Below are positions 7,421 through 16,314 of a DNA stretch of 64,000 nt, piece after piece (the first letter of the stretch is position 1; each line of letters starts with the position of its first letter). The notes beneath the pieces are model-generated. The model saw nothing but the letters and a program-made list of their open reading frames with translations, was not told the origin of the DNA and searched no databases. The position numbers and the translations under genes are program-made. Source of the stretch: QKTW01 sp052161885. Lineage in GTDB: Bacteria; Bacteroidota; Bacteroidia; Chitinophagales; Chitinophagaceae. Where the stretch lies: contig CP197396.1 in assembly GCA_052161885.1 (NCBI GenBank), positions 3,596,001-3,660,000 on the forward strand, in the 5' to 3' direction.

Positions 7421-9652
7421 ATGCACCAGGTCCTGAAGGGCATCTTTAGATTTCTACCTGTTCAGTTATTGTTTTTACACTTCCGTAAATACCAGTTACT
7501 GCTCATATTCTGGGTTATTGTGCTGGCTACAATAACCGGAAACTTTGCATCTCATTTTGGGGCGGTGGCTCTCTTCCTGGCACCCGAATATCTTGGTGAG
7601 ATCAATTTTGTAAGTATGTTTCTGCTGGGTGGCGCCATGGCTGTATTTGTAATGGCATGGCATATTACCACCTTTATCATACACAGTCAGCGTATGCCGT
7701 TCATGGGCGCGCTGCGGCAGGCCTTTCTAAAATACTGTATCAATAATTCCCTGCTGCCGCTCACGTTTCTCGTTTTTTACTCCATTGTATGCACTCATTA
7801 CCAGCTCACTAATGAGCATGCTTCCGCGGAAAAAATCATCCGCCTGCAGCTGGGTTTTTATCTTGGGTTCCTGCTTATTATCCTTATTTCCTTTGCCTAT
7901 TTTTTCCGTGTGGACCGCGACCTTCTGAAGGTGGTGCTCTCACGGATCACTAATCCATCCAGGATACGTGAAATTATCCCTTATGATACGCTTGATTACG
8001 AGTTTGATATCATTCGTGCAGATACTTATATCTCCGGGCTTCATATAGAACACATCAGCAAGCTGGAAAGCTACGCACCACGGCTGCTGGCAACTGTACT
8101 GCGCCGCCATCACCGGAATGCTATTACTGCTACGATTTTCGCGTTTGCCACGCTTATTTTACTGGGCGTTTTTATGGAAGAACCGTTGCTGCGTATTCCT
8201 GCCGGCGCCGGCTTTCTCATTTTTTTCGCTGTCCTTATGGGCATTGTAGGGGCTATGAAGTATTTCCTGAAAAGCTGGGAACTCCTGGGCTGGATCTCCA
8301 TCGCAGTGCTGCTTTCATGGATGGTGCATGCACATTTTTTTGATCTGCGCAGTGTCGCTTACGGGCTGAACTATCATGCAGAAAAAGAGAAGCGCCCCGA
8401 ATACAGTTATTCATTCCTGCATTCGGTATTCTGCAAGCAAAAATATCTTGCAGATAAAAAAGACGGAGAACAGCGCCTGGTGAACTGGAAGAAAAAAAGA
8501 ATGGAGACTGACCACGAAGCAAAACCGCCGCTTATTGTGTTATGTATCAGCGGAGGTGGTTCCCGAGCCGCCTACTGGACCTTCCGCAGCCTGCAGTATG
8601 CAGACAGTGTTACGAAAGGAAAAATATTCCGGCATACGGTGCTCATCAGCGGAGCATCGGGTGGTATGTTTGGTGCCGCATACTGGCGCACGATCCAGGA
8701 CGCATACCAACAGGGTAAAGTTGCAAACCCTTACGAACAGAAGTACCAGGAAAATATAGGCAAAGATCTGCTGAACGCGGTGATATTCTCATTTGTAAGC
8801 GTTGACCTGATTTCCCCGTTCAATAAAGTTTCTATCGGCGGGTATTCTTATACCAAAGACCGGGGTTATGCACTGGAGCAGGAGCTTATCAACAATACGG
8901 AAGGTATGCTGGACCAGAAGCTTGGCGATTACCGGCAGGCTGAGGCCGATGGGTCTATTCCCGCATTGATCGTAAACGGTACTATTGTAAATGACGGCCG
9001 CAAACTTATGATGTCAGCCCAACCGGTTGCTTACCTCACACAACCGGAATCTGCCTTGCAGGATACGACACAACCGGCTATTGATGCGGTTGATTTTGCT
9101 ACCTTTTTCAGCAATCAGAATCCATATAACCTGCGGCTTACCACGGCACTCCGCATGAATGCCACTTTCCCGTTTATATTGCCGGTAGTGAAGCTGCCAT
9201 CCGATCCCCAAATGAACATTATGGATGCCGGACTGCGGGATAATTTCGGGGTGGATGTCGTTTCTCGCTACCTGTATGTATACCGGGAATGGATGAAAGA
9301 GAACGTTGGAAATGTAATATTCCTGCAGATAAGGGATACCCGGGAAAGCAATGTATTAGGCCCCAGCGACCAGAACAGCCTGGCCAAAATGATTATGGAC
9401 CCGCTGTTTGTGATCCAGAATAAATGGGAGTCCTTCCAGTCTTATTCCCAGTCCTACCTTAAAGATTATGCACCGGACTTTATGAACCACCGCCTGCATT
9501 TCATTACGTTGCAATACATTCCGCAGGAAACCAACAATGCGGCTGCTCTTAATTTTCACCTCACACAGAAAGAGAAAAAGGATCTTTACCAGTCAATTAA
9601 TAATCCCCTGAACCAGGCACAGATAGATACATTAGTCCATCTGCTTCAGTAG
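7421..9652 (+). CDS. Membrane-anchored patatin-like phospholipase
   Basis: 743 residues. The N-terminal half has about six to eight hydrophobic segments; the C-terminal half is a patatin domain. It shows the oxyanion-hole glycine run SGGGSRAA (about 376), the GxSxG nucleophile elbow GASGG with Ser413, and the dyad aspartate in DAG (Asp602). The family hydrolyses acyl esters of phospholipids by a Ser-Asp dyad. The membrane half suggests action on inner-membrane lipids. Its 3' end overlaps the convergent glycosyltransferase gene by 21 bp. The substrate cannot be told from the sequence. Confidence 0.85.
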   Translation: MHQVLKGIFRFLPVQLLFLHFRKYQLLLIFWVIVLATITGNFASHFGAVALFLAPEYLGEINFVSMFLLGGAMAVFVMAWHITTFIIHSQRMPFMGALRQAFLKYCINNSLLPLTFLVFYSIVCTHYQLTNEHASAEKIIRLQLGFYLGFLLIILISFAYFFRVDRDLLKVVLSRITNPSRIREIIPYDTLDYEFDIIRADTYISGLHIEHISKLESYAPRLLATVLRRHHRNAITATIFAFATLILLGVFMEEPLLRIPAGAGFLIFFAVLMGIVGAMKYFLKSWELLGWISIAVLLSWMVHAHFFDLRSVAYGLNYHAEKEKRPEYSYSFLHSVFCKQKYLADKKDGEQRLVNWKKKRMETDHEAKPPLIVLCISGGGSRAAYWTFRSLQYADSVTKGKIFRHTVLISGASGGMFGAAYWRTIQDAYQQGKVANPYEQKYQENIGKDLLNAVIFSFVSVDLISPFNKVSIGGYSYTKDRGYALEQELINNTEGMLDQKLGDYRQAEADGSIPALIVNGTIVNDGRKLMMSAQPVAYLTQPESALQDTTQPAIDAVDFATFFSNQNPYNLRLTTALRMNATFPFILPVVKLPSDPQMNIMDAGLRDNFGVDVVSRYLYVYREWMKENVGNVIFLQIRDTRESNVLGPSDQNSLAKMIMDPLFVIQNKWESFQSYSQSYLKDYAPDFMNHRLHFITLQYIPQETNNAAALNFHLTQKEKKDLYQSINNPLNQAQIDTLVHLLQ

Positions 9653-10552
9653 CTGGGCCCAGTCGGGCATAACGGGCTGCCAGCGCACGCGTCTCAGCTT
9701 ATTGATGCAATTACGGTTCTGGTAGAAGCTGCATTTATCCTGCACAGGCGCATGCCATTGTATCAGTTCTGTGTGTTGTACCAGCTCATCCCAACCGGCG
9801 TTTTTAAAATATTCGAAAAATGACGCCAGGTAAAGACGCATTTCTTTAAAGTGCCAGTAATGGAATATTTCCCTGGCAGCACTGTGAATAAATCCTGTAT
9901 TCTGAAAATAATAGGAGAATGCAAATTGCTCTACAACATGCTTATGAAACTGCGTATACACATTGTCTGTAAATGTGAGCACATCATCGAGCAAATCGGC
10001 ATATTTTGTATGAAAGCCCAGCACGCCTGCATTCCACATGACAGAATCTGTAGACACATGCAATGGTTTACCGTCTATCTGAAGCGGATTATTCTTTTTG
10101 AGGAAGCGGTGAAACTTGGCAAATACCGGATTCCCGTTATCTCTGATCACGCTTTCGCGGATGTGCATGTACAGGTCTCCGGCAGCTACTTTCTGCAGCA
10201 TATGCGATACCGGCTCCAGGAAGCAAACATCAGTATCGAGGTATAAAACCGAACCGGTAACCCTTTTTGTAATGTCGCGCAGCACTTCGATTTTCACCCG
10301 GTGCACAAAATCAATTGCACCACGCCATTGTTTCAGATCGTTACTATCTATCGTACGGAATTTCAGCGGCAGCGGGCAGTCTGCAAATTTGCGGAACCAC
10401 GCTTCCTGGTCGGTATATATCCATATCTCCAGGCCTTCCGTATCTGTTATGCTATGATGTTTTGAAAAAGTAAGCAGCGCAAACAGGCATTCCTGCAGGA
10501 TGCTTTCCTGTCCGTATGCCTGCAATACTATATAAGATCGGGGTGCTGCCAT
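9632..10552 (-). CDS. Putative GT-A fold glycosyltransferase
   Basis: 306 residues from ATG 10552 (MAAPRSYIVLQAYGQ). A GTG at 10567 would add five residues and overlap hutH. The sequence VLYLDTDVCF carries a DxD motif as in family 8-like nucleotide-sugar transferases that bind metal and UDP-sugar. Other expected traits are WNAGVLGF and a C-terminal HAP/WH segment. No signal peptide or membrane span, so it is cytoplasmic. The gene starts 2 bp after the hutH stop (TAAAGATG), so the two are probably cotranscribed, though no functional link is evident. The sugar and acceptor are unknown. Confidence 0.7.
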   Translation of the reverse strand: MAAPRSYIVLQAYGQESILQECLFALLTFSKHHSITDTEGLEIWIYTDQEAWFRKFADCPLPLKFRTIDSNDLKQWRGAIDFVHRVKIEVLRDITKRVTGSVLYLDTDVCFLEPVSHMLQKVAAGDLYMHIRESVIRDNGNPVFAKFHRFLKKNNPLQIDGKPLHVSTDSVMWNAGVLGFHTKYADLLDDVLTFTDNVYTQFHKHVVEQFAFSYYFQNTGFIHSAAREIFHYWHFKEMRLYLASFFEYFKNAGWDELVQHTELIQWHAPVQDKCSFYQNRNCINKLRRVRWQPVMPDWAQLLKQMD

Positions 10553-10554
10553 CT

Positions 10555-12033
10555 TTATTTGATCCACGTTGCAGGATCCTGGTTTAAAAACTGTTCGGCA
10601 ATTATAAGATCATCGTGCAGAATACGGTCCTGCGCCATAAAGGTTACTTTGCTGCGTAATGCTTCCCATAAAGACTCCAGTACCGGCGAAGACTTTTCAG
10701 GTCTGCGCAGATCAAGAGCCTGTGCAGCTGTAAGCAGTTCTATAGCCAGTACGCGCTGTACGTTGTCAATGACGCGGCGCAGTTTGGTAGCAGCGTTTGC
10801 ACCCATGCTTACATGGTCTTCCTGGCCGTTGCTGCTCACAATGCTGTCTACTGATGCGGGCATACATAACTGCTTGTTCTGGCTTACGATAGATGCAGCA
10901 GTATACTGTGCTATCATAAAACCGCTGTTAAGACCGGCTGCCGGGGCAAGAAATGCCGGCAATCCGCGCTGGCCGCTGATAAGCAGGTAGGTACGGCGCT
11001 CAGAAATATTGGCAAGTTCGGCCATAGCTATGGCCAGAAAATCCAGGTGCAATGCCAATGGCTGCCCATGGAAATTACCACCGCTCACTATTTCATTCTC
11101 GTCGTGGAATACTATGGGGTTATCTGTTACAGAATTAATCTCTATTTCCACCACATTGGTCACTGTATCGATCACGTCTTTTGACGCACCATGCACCTGC
11201 GGCATACAACGGAAAGAATAAGGGTCCTGCACCTGTTCTTTATACAGCTGCTGCAGGCCGCTTCCTTCCAGGTGTTTCAGTATGTTTTGTGCTGTGGCTA
11301 TCTGTCCTTTGTGAGGACGAACGCGGTGTATCGGGTGTTTGAACGGTTCTGATTTGGCCAGGAACGCATCTGCAGACAAGGCGCCGATCAGGTCTGCCCA
11401 GGCAGATAATTGTTTTGCCCTTATGAGCGACCATGTTGCATAGCTGCTCATGAACTGTGTACCATTCAACAATGCCAGTCCCTCTTTTGCAGAAAGCGGC
11501 AACGGCTCCAGGCCTGTTTCTTTCAACACAGAAGCAGCATCCCTTTTTTCGCCTTTATAATATACCACTCCTTTGCCAAATATCGGCAGGCTCAGGTGTG
11601 CCAGCGGGGCAAGATCTCCGGAGGCTCCGAGAGAACCCTGCTCGTATACAACAGGGGTAATTCCTTTATTATAAAAATCTACGAGGCGCTGTACAATTTC
11701 GGTACGCACGCCGCTATAACCCTGACTCAGCCCATGCACTTTCAGCAGCAACATCCAGCGAACGATTTCTACGGGCACTTCATCGCCCATACCACAGGCA
11801 TGCGAGCATACGAGGTTTTCCTGCAGCTGCGCCAGCTCACTGTCTTCAATACGCACATTGCAGAGGGAACCAAAGCCGGTATTAATACCGTAATAGGTAT
11901 TACCTTCCTTCAGGATATTGTCCAGGTATGCCCTGTTATGCGCAATCCGTTGTTTTGCATCGGCAGAGATGTCAAGTGTTGTATTATCCCGGTTTTTGAG
12001 CTGTTCAATAGAAATATGTGCCGGCAGTTCCAT
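10555..12033 (-). CDS. hutH: Histidine ammonia-lyase
   Basis: 492 residues from ATG 12033 (MELPAHISIEQL). A longer frame from 12108 adds residues outside the family. The MIO cofactor triad A137-S138-G139 lies in GSLGASGDLAPLAHL. The selectivity pair S77-H78 in VCSHACG is typical of histidine lyases, not phenylalanine or tyrosine lyases. NSVTDNP and the GLNSGFM segment complete the active site. It deaminates L-histidine to urocanate, the first step of histidine breakdown. hutU, hutI and other pathway genes are not in this window, so it is separated from the rest of any hut operon. A -7 box TAGGTTTG (12061-12054) lies 20 bp before the start. Confidence 0.95.
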   Translation of the reverse strand: MELPAHISIEQLKNRDNTTLDISADAKQRIAHNRAYLDNILKEGNTYYGINTGFGSLCNVRIEDSELAQLQENLVCSHACGMGDEVPVEIVRWMLLLKVHGLSQGYSGVRTEIVQRLVDFYNKGITPVVYEQGSLGASGDLAPLAHLSLPIFGKGVVYYKGEKRDAASVLKETGLEPLPLSAKEGLALLNGTQFMSSYATWSLIRAKQLSAWADLIGALSADAFLAKSEPFKHPIHRVRPHKGQIATAQNILKHLEGSGLQQLYKEQVQDPYSFRCMPQVHGASKDVIDTVTNVVEIEINSVTDNPIVFHDENEIVSGGNFHGQPLALHLDFLAIAMAELANISERRTYLLISGQRGLPAFLAPAAGLNSGFMIAQYTAASIVSQNKQLCMPASVDSIVSSNGQEDHVSMGANAATKLRRVIDNVQRVLAIELLTAAQALDLRRPEKSSPVLESLWEALRSKVTFMAQDRILHDDLIIAEQFLNQDPATWIK

Positions 12034-12053
12034 GCATGATTTAATTAAAGCCG

Positions 12054-12061
12054 CAAACCTA
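12054..12061 (-). promoter_or_regulatory. -7 box (TAGGTTTG) before hutH
   Basis: Minus-strand TAnnTTTG match 20 bp before ATG 12033. No convincing -33 TTTG was found 17-23 bp further upstream. Confidence 0.35.
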
Positions 12062-12221
12062 CATGAAAAAGCTGACAGATGCATTAGCAGGATCGGGGGT
12101 ATAGACATCCTTCACCACCTGCACGGGAAATACGCATTGTGACATTTTTAACTATAATATACACACAATCTCAGCCAGGGTCGTTAAATTTATTGCCTAT
12201 TCTGCACTAAAACTCCTTAAA

Positions 12222-14987
12222 ATGAACTTGCAAAAAATCCTCTTGCCATGTATTGCAGCCCCTATGCTGCTTGCCGGCCATGCTGCGGTTGCACAAAAAA
12301 AGCAGCCACCTGTTAGCGTAAGAAAGACCTTGGGTAAAGCTGCGGCGGCTCCTGTTAAAGTCACTTCTGTGGAAGGTATCACAGAATACAGGCTGGCAAA
12401 CGGCCTGCGCGTATTGCTGTTTCCCGATCCGTCCAAACCTAAAATTACGGTGAATATTACCTACATGGTAGGCTCGCGGCTGGAAGGATACGGAGAAACT
12501 GGTATGGCCCACCTGCTGGAGCATATGATGTTTAAAGGTTCTGTAAAGCACACCAACGTGCCGCAGGAGCTTACCAATCATGGTGCAGATCCCAATGGTA
12601 CCACTTCTTACGACCGTACTAACTATTTTGAATCTTTCAACGCAACTGATGAAAACCTGAATTGGGCGCTGGACCTTGAATCGGACCGCATGATCAATTC
12701 ATTTATTGCAGACAAAGACCTGAAGAGTGAGTTCAGCGTAGTACGCAATGAGTTTGAATCAGGAGAAAACAGCCCGTCAAATGTATTGATGGAGCGCGTA
12801 CTTTCCACCGCTTACCTGTGGCATAATTATGGCAAATCCACCATCGGTTCTAAAGAAGATATAGAACGCGTGCCGATAAAAAACCTGCAGGCATTCTACA
12901 AAAAATATTACCAGCCGGATAACGCCATACTGCTCGTAGCCGGTAAAATAGATGAGCCAAAAACGCTGGAGCTTATTAATAAATATTTTGGCTCCATTCC
13001 CCGTCCGGCACGCGTACTCGATAATGACTATACAGTAGAACCTACACAGGACGGTGAACGTAATGTAGAGCTGAAACGCGTTGGCGATGTGCAGTCCGTA
13101 TCTGTAGCTTACCACATGACTTCCGGCTCTCACCCGGACTATGCCACTTTCGATTTCCTGAACGAGATACTCACCAATCAGCCAAACGGGCGCCTGTACC
13201 AGAGCCTTGTAAAAAGCGGCAAAGCAAGCACTGTATGGGCCTATGACCCGGGATTGAAAGACCCAAGCTTCTTCTATCTCAATGCCGATGTACTGAAAGA
13301 ACGTTCTCTCGACAGCGCAAAAGAAATTCTGTTCCGCACGATAGATGAGCTTAAAACGAAGCCGGTTACAGCAGATGAAGTAGAGAAAGCGCGGAACAAG
13401 CTGATGAAAAATTTTGAAGAAACATACCGTAACACGGAATACACAGGCCTTACACTGAGTGAGTTTATGGCTGCCGGCGACTGGAGGCTTGCATTCATCT
13501 ACCGCGACAACCTGAAAAAAGTGACAGCAGATGATGTAAACCGCGTTATTAAAAAATACTTTGTAAAATCAAACCGCACTGTGGGTGTTTTTATTCCTAC
13601 AGAATCTCCCAAACGCGCAGACATACCCGCAAGTCCCAATGTAGACAGTATGGTACGCGATTATAAAGGCCAGGAAGCATTGGCCCAGGCCGAGGCGTTT
13701 GATCCTTCTCCTGATAATATAGAAACGCGTACAGAACGGGGCACAATTCCGGGCGGGGCACAATATGCTTTGCTCCCTAAAACGACACGCGGCGGCACTG
13801 TACAGGCCAACTTTGTATTGCGTATGGGCGATGAAAAAAGCCTGAATGGCAAAGCAACGCTGGCATCTGTTACTGCAGATATGCTGAAGCGCGGAACAAA
13901 AGAAAAGACAATGGCCCAGATCAATGAAGCGCTGGATAAACTGTCTTCTTCTGTAAACATCTTTGGCGGCCAGCAATATGTTTATGTAATGCTTCAGTCT
14001 ACACGTGAAAATCTGCCTGCAGCATTGGATGTGGTGGCAGAAATACTGCGTAAGCCTTCTTTCCCTGAAGCAGAGTTCAAAACGATGATTACAGAACGTA
14101 TCACCGGCATGGAGCAGGAACGCTCAGAGCCGCAGAGCATTGCCTCACGTGAGTTCAATAAGGTAGAAAACCCGTTCCCTAAAGGCGACTACCACTACAT
14201 CAATACACTGGATGAAGATATCGCAGCAACCAAAACCGTAACTATAGATGACGTGCGGAACTTCTACAAGACCTTCTATAATGGCAGTAATGCAACCGTT
14301 GGTTTTGTAGGCGATTTTGATCCGGGTGTAGTAAAAGAAAGATTGAATGTAATGCTGGCCAACTGGACCGCACCTGTAGCATACAAGCGTGTGCCGGACG
14401 TCTTTGCAGACGTAAAGCCGGAAAACCGCGAAATTAAAACACCAGACAAGAAAAATGCCATGATGATGGCCGGCATGAACCTGAAGATCCGTGACGATAA
14501 TCCCGATTATCCGGCACTGGTAATGGGCGACTTTATCTTCGGCGGCGGATTTCTGAATTCCCGCCTGGCTACACGCATCCGCCAGAAAGAAGGTATCAGC
14601 TATGGTGTAGGCTCGTGGCTCCAGGCCGATTCAAGGGATGAAACAGGTTCCTTCGGGTCTTACGCTATCTACAACCCCGACAATAAAACAAAACTGGAAG
14701 CTGCATGGCTGGATGAAATGAACAAAATGCTGAAAGATGGCTTTACAGAAGACGAACTGAAACAGGCCAAAAGCGCGATCATACAGTACCGTCAAAGCAG
14801 CCGTACGGAAGATATGTCGCTGGCCAATAAGCTGAGCAGTTACCTGAACCTGGGACGCACCATGGCATGGGACAAATCTTTCGATGAAAAGCTGCAGAAC
14901 GTAACACTGGCACAGCTGAACGAGGCAATGAAAAAATACCTGGACGCAGGTAAAATAAGCTTTGTGAAAGCAGGAGATTTTAAATAA
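12222..14987 (+). CDS. Two-domain M16 zinc metalloprotease
   Basis: 921 residues with a signal peptide (LLPCIAAPMLLAGHAAVAQ). The inverted zincin motif HxxEH is present as H97-LLE-H101 in GMAHLLEHMMFKGS, with the distal glutamate expected in the VVRNEFESGENSP segment. Two M16 halves follow, the second (from about residue 500) lacking HxxEH, as in bacterial paired-domain M16 enzymes such as PqqL. It is expected to degrade peptides inside a clamshell in the periplasm. A terminator follows at 15006. The gene is single. Substrate unknown. Confidence 0.93.
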   Translation: MNLQKILLPCIAAPMLLAGHAAVAQKKQPPVSVRKTLGKAAAAPVKVTSVEGITEYRLANGLRVLLFPDPSKPKITVNITYMVGSRLEGYGETGMAHLLEHMMFKGSVKHTNVPQELTNHGADPNGTTSYDRTNYFESFNATDENLNWALDLESDRMINSFIADKDLKSEFSVVRNEFESGENSPSNVLMERVLSTAYLWHNYGKSTIGSKEDIERVPIKNLQAFYKKYYQPDNAILLVAGKIDEPKTLELINKYFGSIPRPARVLDNDYTVEPTQDGERNVELKRVGDVQSVSVAYHMTSGSHPDYATFDFLNEILTNQPNGRLYQSLVKSGKASTVWAYDPGLKDPSFFYLNADVLKERSLDSAKEILFRTIDELKTKPVTADEVEKARNKLMKNFEETYRNTEYTGLTLSEFMAAGDWRLAFIYRDNLKKVTADDVNRVIKKYFVKSNRTVGVFIPTESPKRADIPASPNVDSMVRDYKGQEALAQAEAFDPSPDNIETRTERGTIPGGAQYALLPKTTRGGTVQANFVLRMGDEKSLNGKATLASVTADMLKRGTKEKTMAQINEALDKLSSSVNIFGGQQYVYVMLQSTRENLPAALDVVAEILRKPSFPEAEFKTMITERITGMEQERSEPQSIASREFNKVENPFPKGDYHYINTLDEDIAATKTVTIDDVRNFYKTFYNGSNATVGFVGDFDPGVVKERLNVMLANWTAPVAYKRVPDVFADVKPENREIKTPDKKNAMMMAGMNLKIRDDNPDYPALVMGDFIFGGGFLNSRLATRIRQKEGISYGVGSWLQADSRDETGSFGSYAIYNPDNKTKLEAAWLDEMNKMLKDGFTEDELKQAKSAIIQYRQSSRTEDMSLANKLSSYLNLGRTMAWDKSFDEKLQNVTLAQLNEAMKKYLDAGKISFVKAGDFK

Positions 14988-15005
14988 GCTTAGAAACCAA
15001 ATATT

Positions 15006-15042
15006 AAAAAAGCGGGCTCCAAAATTTGGAGCCCGCTTTTTT
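15006..15042 (+). terminator. Terminator after the M16 protease gene
   Basis: Stem AAAAAAGCGGGCTCC / GGAGCCCGCTTTTTT with a 7-base loop, 19 bp after the stop codon. Confidence 0.92.
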
Positions 15043-15110
15043 ACATCAGATGTTTTATTTGTACTTGGAATGAATTTATTCCAATCAAAGACAACGTAAT
15101 CCTGGTCTAT

Positions 15111-15152
15111 AATAAGAAACGGCCTCACTTTGTAGTGAGGCCGTTTCTTATT
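15111..15152 (-). terminator. 18-bp perfect hairpin terminator of the thioredoxin-like gene
   Basis: AATAAGAAACGGCCTCAC and its exact complement (15135-15152) enclose a 6-base loop. It lies 9 bp after the stop codon of the minus-strand gene. Confidence 0.85.
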
Positions 15153-15161
15153 GAATGCATT

Positions 15162-15707
15162 TTACTTCTGCATATTGTTTATCATTTCCTGCTTATCCAC
15201 ATCCGGGCGTATAATCTCGGCAATATCTTTTTCAACCGATTTTTTCACCGTCTCAGTGATACGTCCCTGCTCCATGTGGTTTTTGTAGATAATTATTGTA
15301 GGTACTTTATCTACTTTATACAGTTTATGCTCTACATATTTTGCGGTTTTGGCGCGATCGAGGCCATACATTGTATATTTAGCCATCGGGAAACCGGCCT
15401 GTTGCAGTACTTTTCTAAGCTTGGGGATCATGTTCTGCGAATCATCACACCAGGTGCCCATCAGCACTACTATCTCATAGTTCGGCAGGTTCTTTTTAAG
15501 GTACTTCATTGTCGCCGTGTCCGGCTTATAAGAGTCCGTGCCATGCTTCAACCAACTAAAAGAGGGTTCCCCTTCCATATCTTCAAAGCTCATCTGGCCT
15601 TTAAACACTACTGCGCCATTTTCTTTGTCTTTCGACACGTCATAGTCCGACTGGGCAAATGCATGCACACCGATCATCATGGCTGCTGCGAAAAGTATCT
15701 TCTTCAT
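15162..15707 (-). CDS. Exported thioredoxin-like protein with a CxxS site
   Basis: 181 residues. A signal peptide (KKILFAAAMMIGVHAFAQ) is followed by a thioredoxin-like fold. The active-site position reads W86-C87-D-D-S90, so the second redox cysteine is replaced by serine. The cis-proline segment KVPTIIIYKNH is intact. CxxS proteins usually cannot act as ordinary disulfide reductases; they may form mixed disulfides or act as isomerase or chaperone. It is periplasmic by inference. It lies 19 bp after the MerR-type regulator gene on the same strand. Confidence 0.8.
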   Translation of the reverse strand: MKKILFAAAMMIGVHAFAQSDYDVSKDKENGAVVFKGQMSFEDMEGEPSFSWLKHGTDSYKPDTATMKYLKKNLPNYEIVVLMGTWCDDSQNMIPKLRKVLQQAGFPMAKYTMYGLDRAKTAKYVEHKLYKVDKVPTIIIYKNHMEQGRITETVKKSVEKDIAEIIRPDVDKQEMINNMQK

Positions 15708-15726
15708 TTGTTGTTCTTTTTCTTTT

Positions 15727-16188
15727 TTACTTAAGCTGGTTGCGTATCTGCATCAGCTGGCTGCGTAATTGCAGTAGTGCCGTTCTCAGGTCTGCAGTTC
15801 CTACAGACAGCTTCCGGTCTTCTTTTAGTTTGGCCTTTGCGCCCGTTATTGTAAAACCACGTTCTTTTACTAAGTGATATATAGCCCGCAGCTCGCTTAT
15901 GTTCTCCGGTGAGTACAGCCGGTCTCCTTTCCTGTTGGTGCGCACTTTCAGCTCAAACTCTGTTGTCCAGAAACGGATATGAGATGTTTTAACCCCAAAA
16001 AGCGCTGCCACTTTACCTATTCCGTAATACTGTTTATCGGCCTCCCAGCCACGCAATACTTCCGGTTCCTGTTCTTCCGGAACAGCATTTACCTGCTGGG
16101 GAGTGGTGTAGGCACGGTTCCTTACCGCAGTTTTTACTTCCTGCTGCGGCAATTCATCACCAAACAAAGTAAGGGCTACCACACTCAT
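15727..16188 (-). CDS. MerR-family transcriptional regulator
   Basis: 153 residues from ATG 16188 (MSVVALTLFGDELP); the longer frame from 16221 begins with an unlikely extension. A variable ~60-residue N-terminus precedes a MerR helix-turn-helix: YYGIGKVAALFGVKTSHIRFWTTEF, then the wing GDRLYSPENI and helices IYHLVKERGFTITGAKAKL. The C-terminal LRTALLQLRSQLMQIRNQL is a short coiled coil for dimerisation. It has no cysteine cluster for metal sensing. This form (HTH in the middle or C-terminal half with YHLVKERG) is common in Bacteroidota. It is divergent from mqnC and its target is unknown. Confidence 0.85.
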   Translation of the reverse strand: MSVVALTLFGDELPQQEVKTAVRNRAYTTPQQVNAVPEEQEPEVLRGWEADKQYYGIGKVAALFGVKTSHIRFWTTEFELKVRTNRKGDRLYSPENISELRAIYHLVKERGFTITGAKAKLKEDRKLSVGTADLRTALLQLRSQLMQIRNQLK

Positions 16189-16287
16189 CGTCAGCCAAAT
16201 TAACAAAGTTTCTCTACACAAATCATTTCTCTATACAGTTTTAACAACAAGCTATAATACCCATCGGTCACCATCAGCTTTTTATGC

Positions 16288-16295
16288 TAATTTTG
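16288..16295 (+). promoter_or_regulatory. -7 box (TAATTTTG) before mqnC
   Basis: TAnnTTTG match 19 bp before ATG 16315. No clear -33 box. Confidence 0.4.
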
Positions 16296-16314
16296 CTGGC
16301 AAATAATTCATTTC

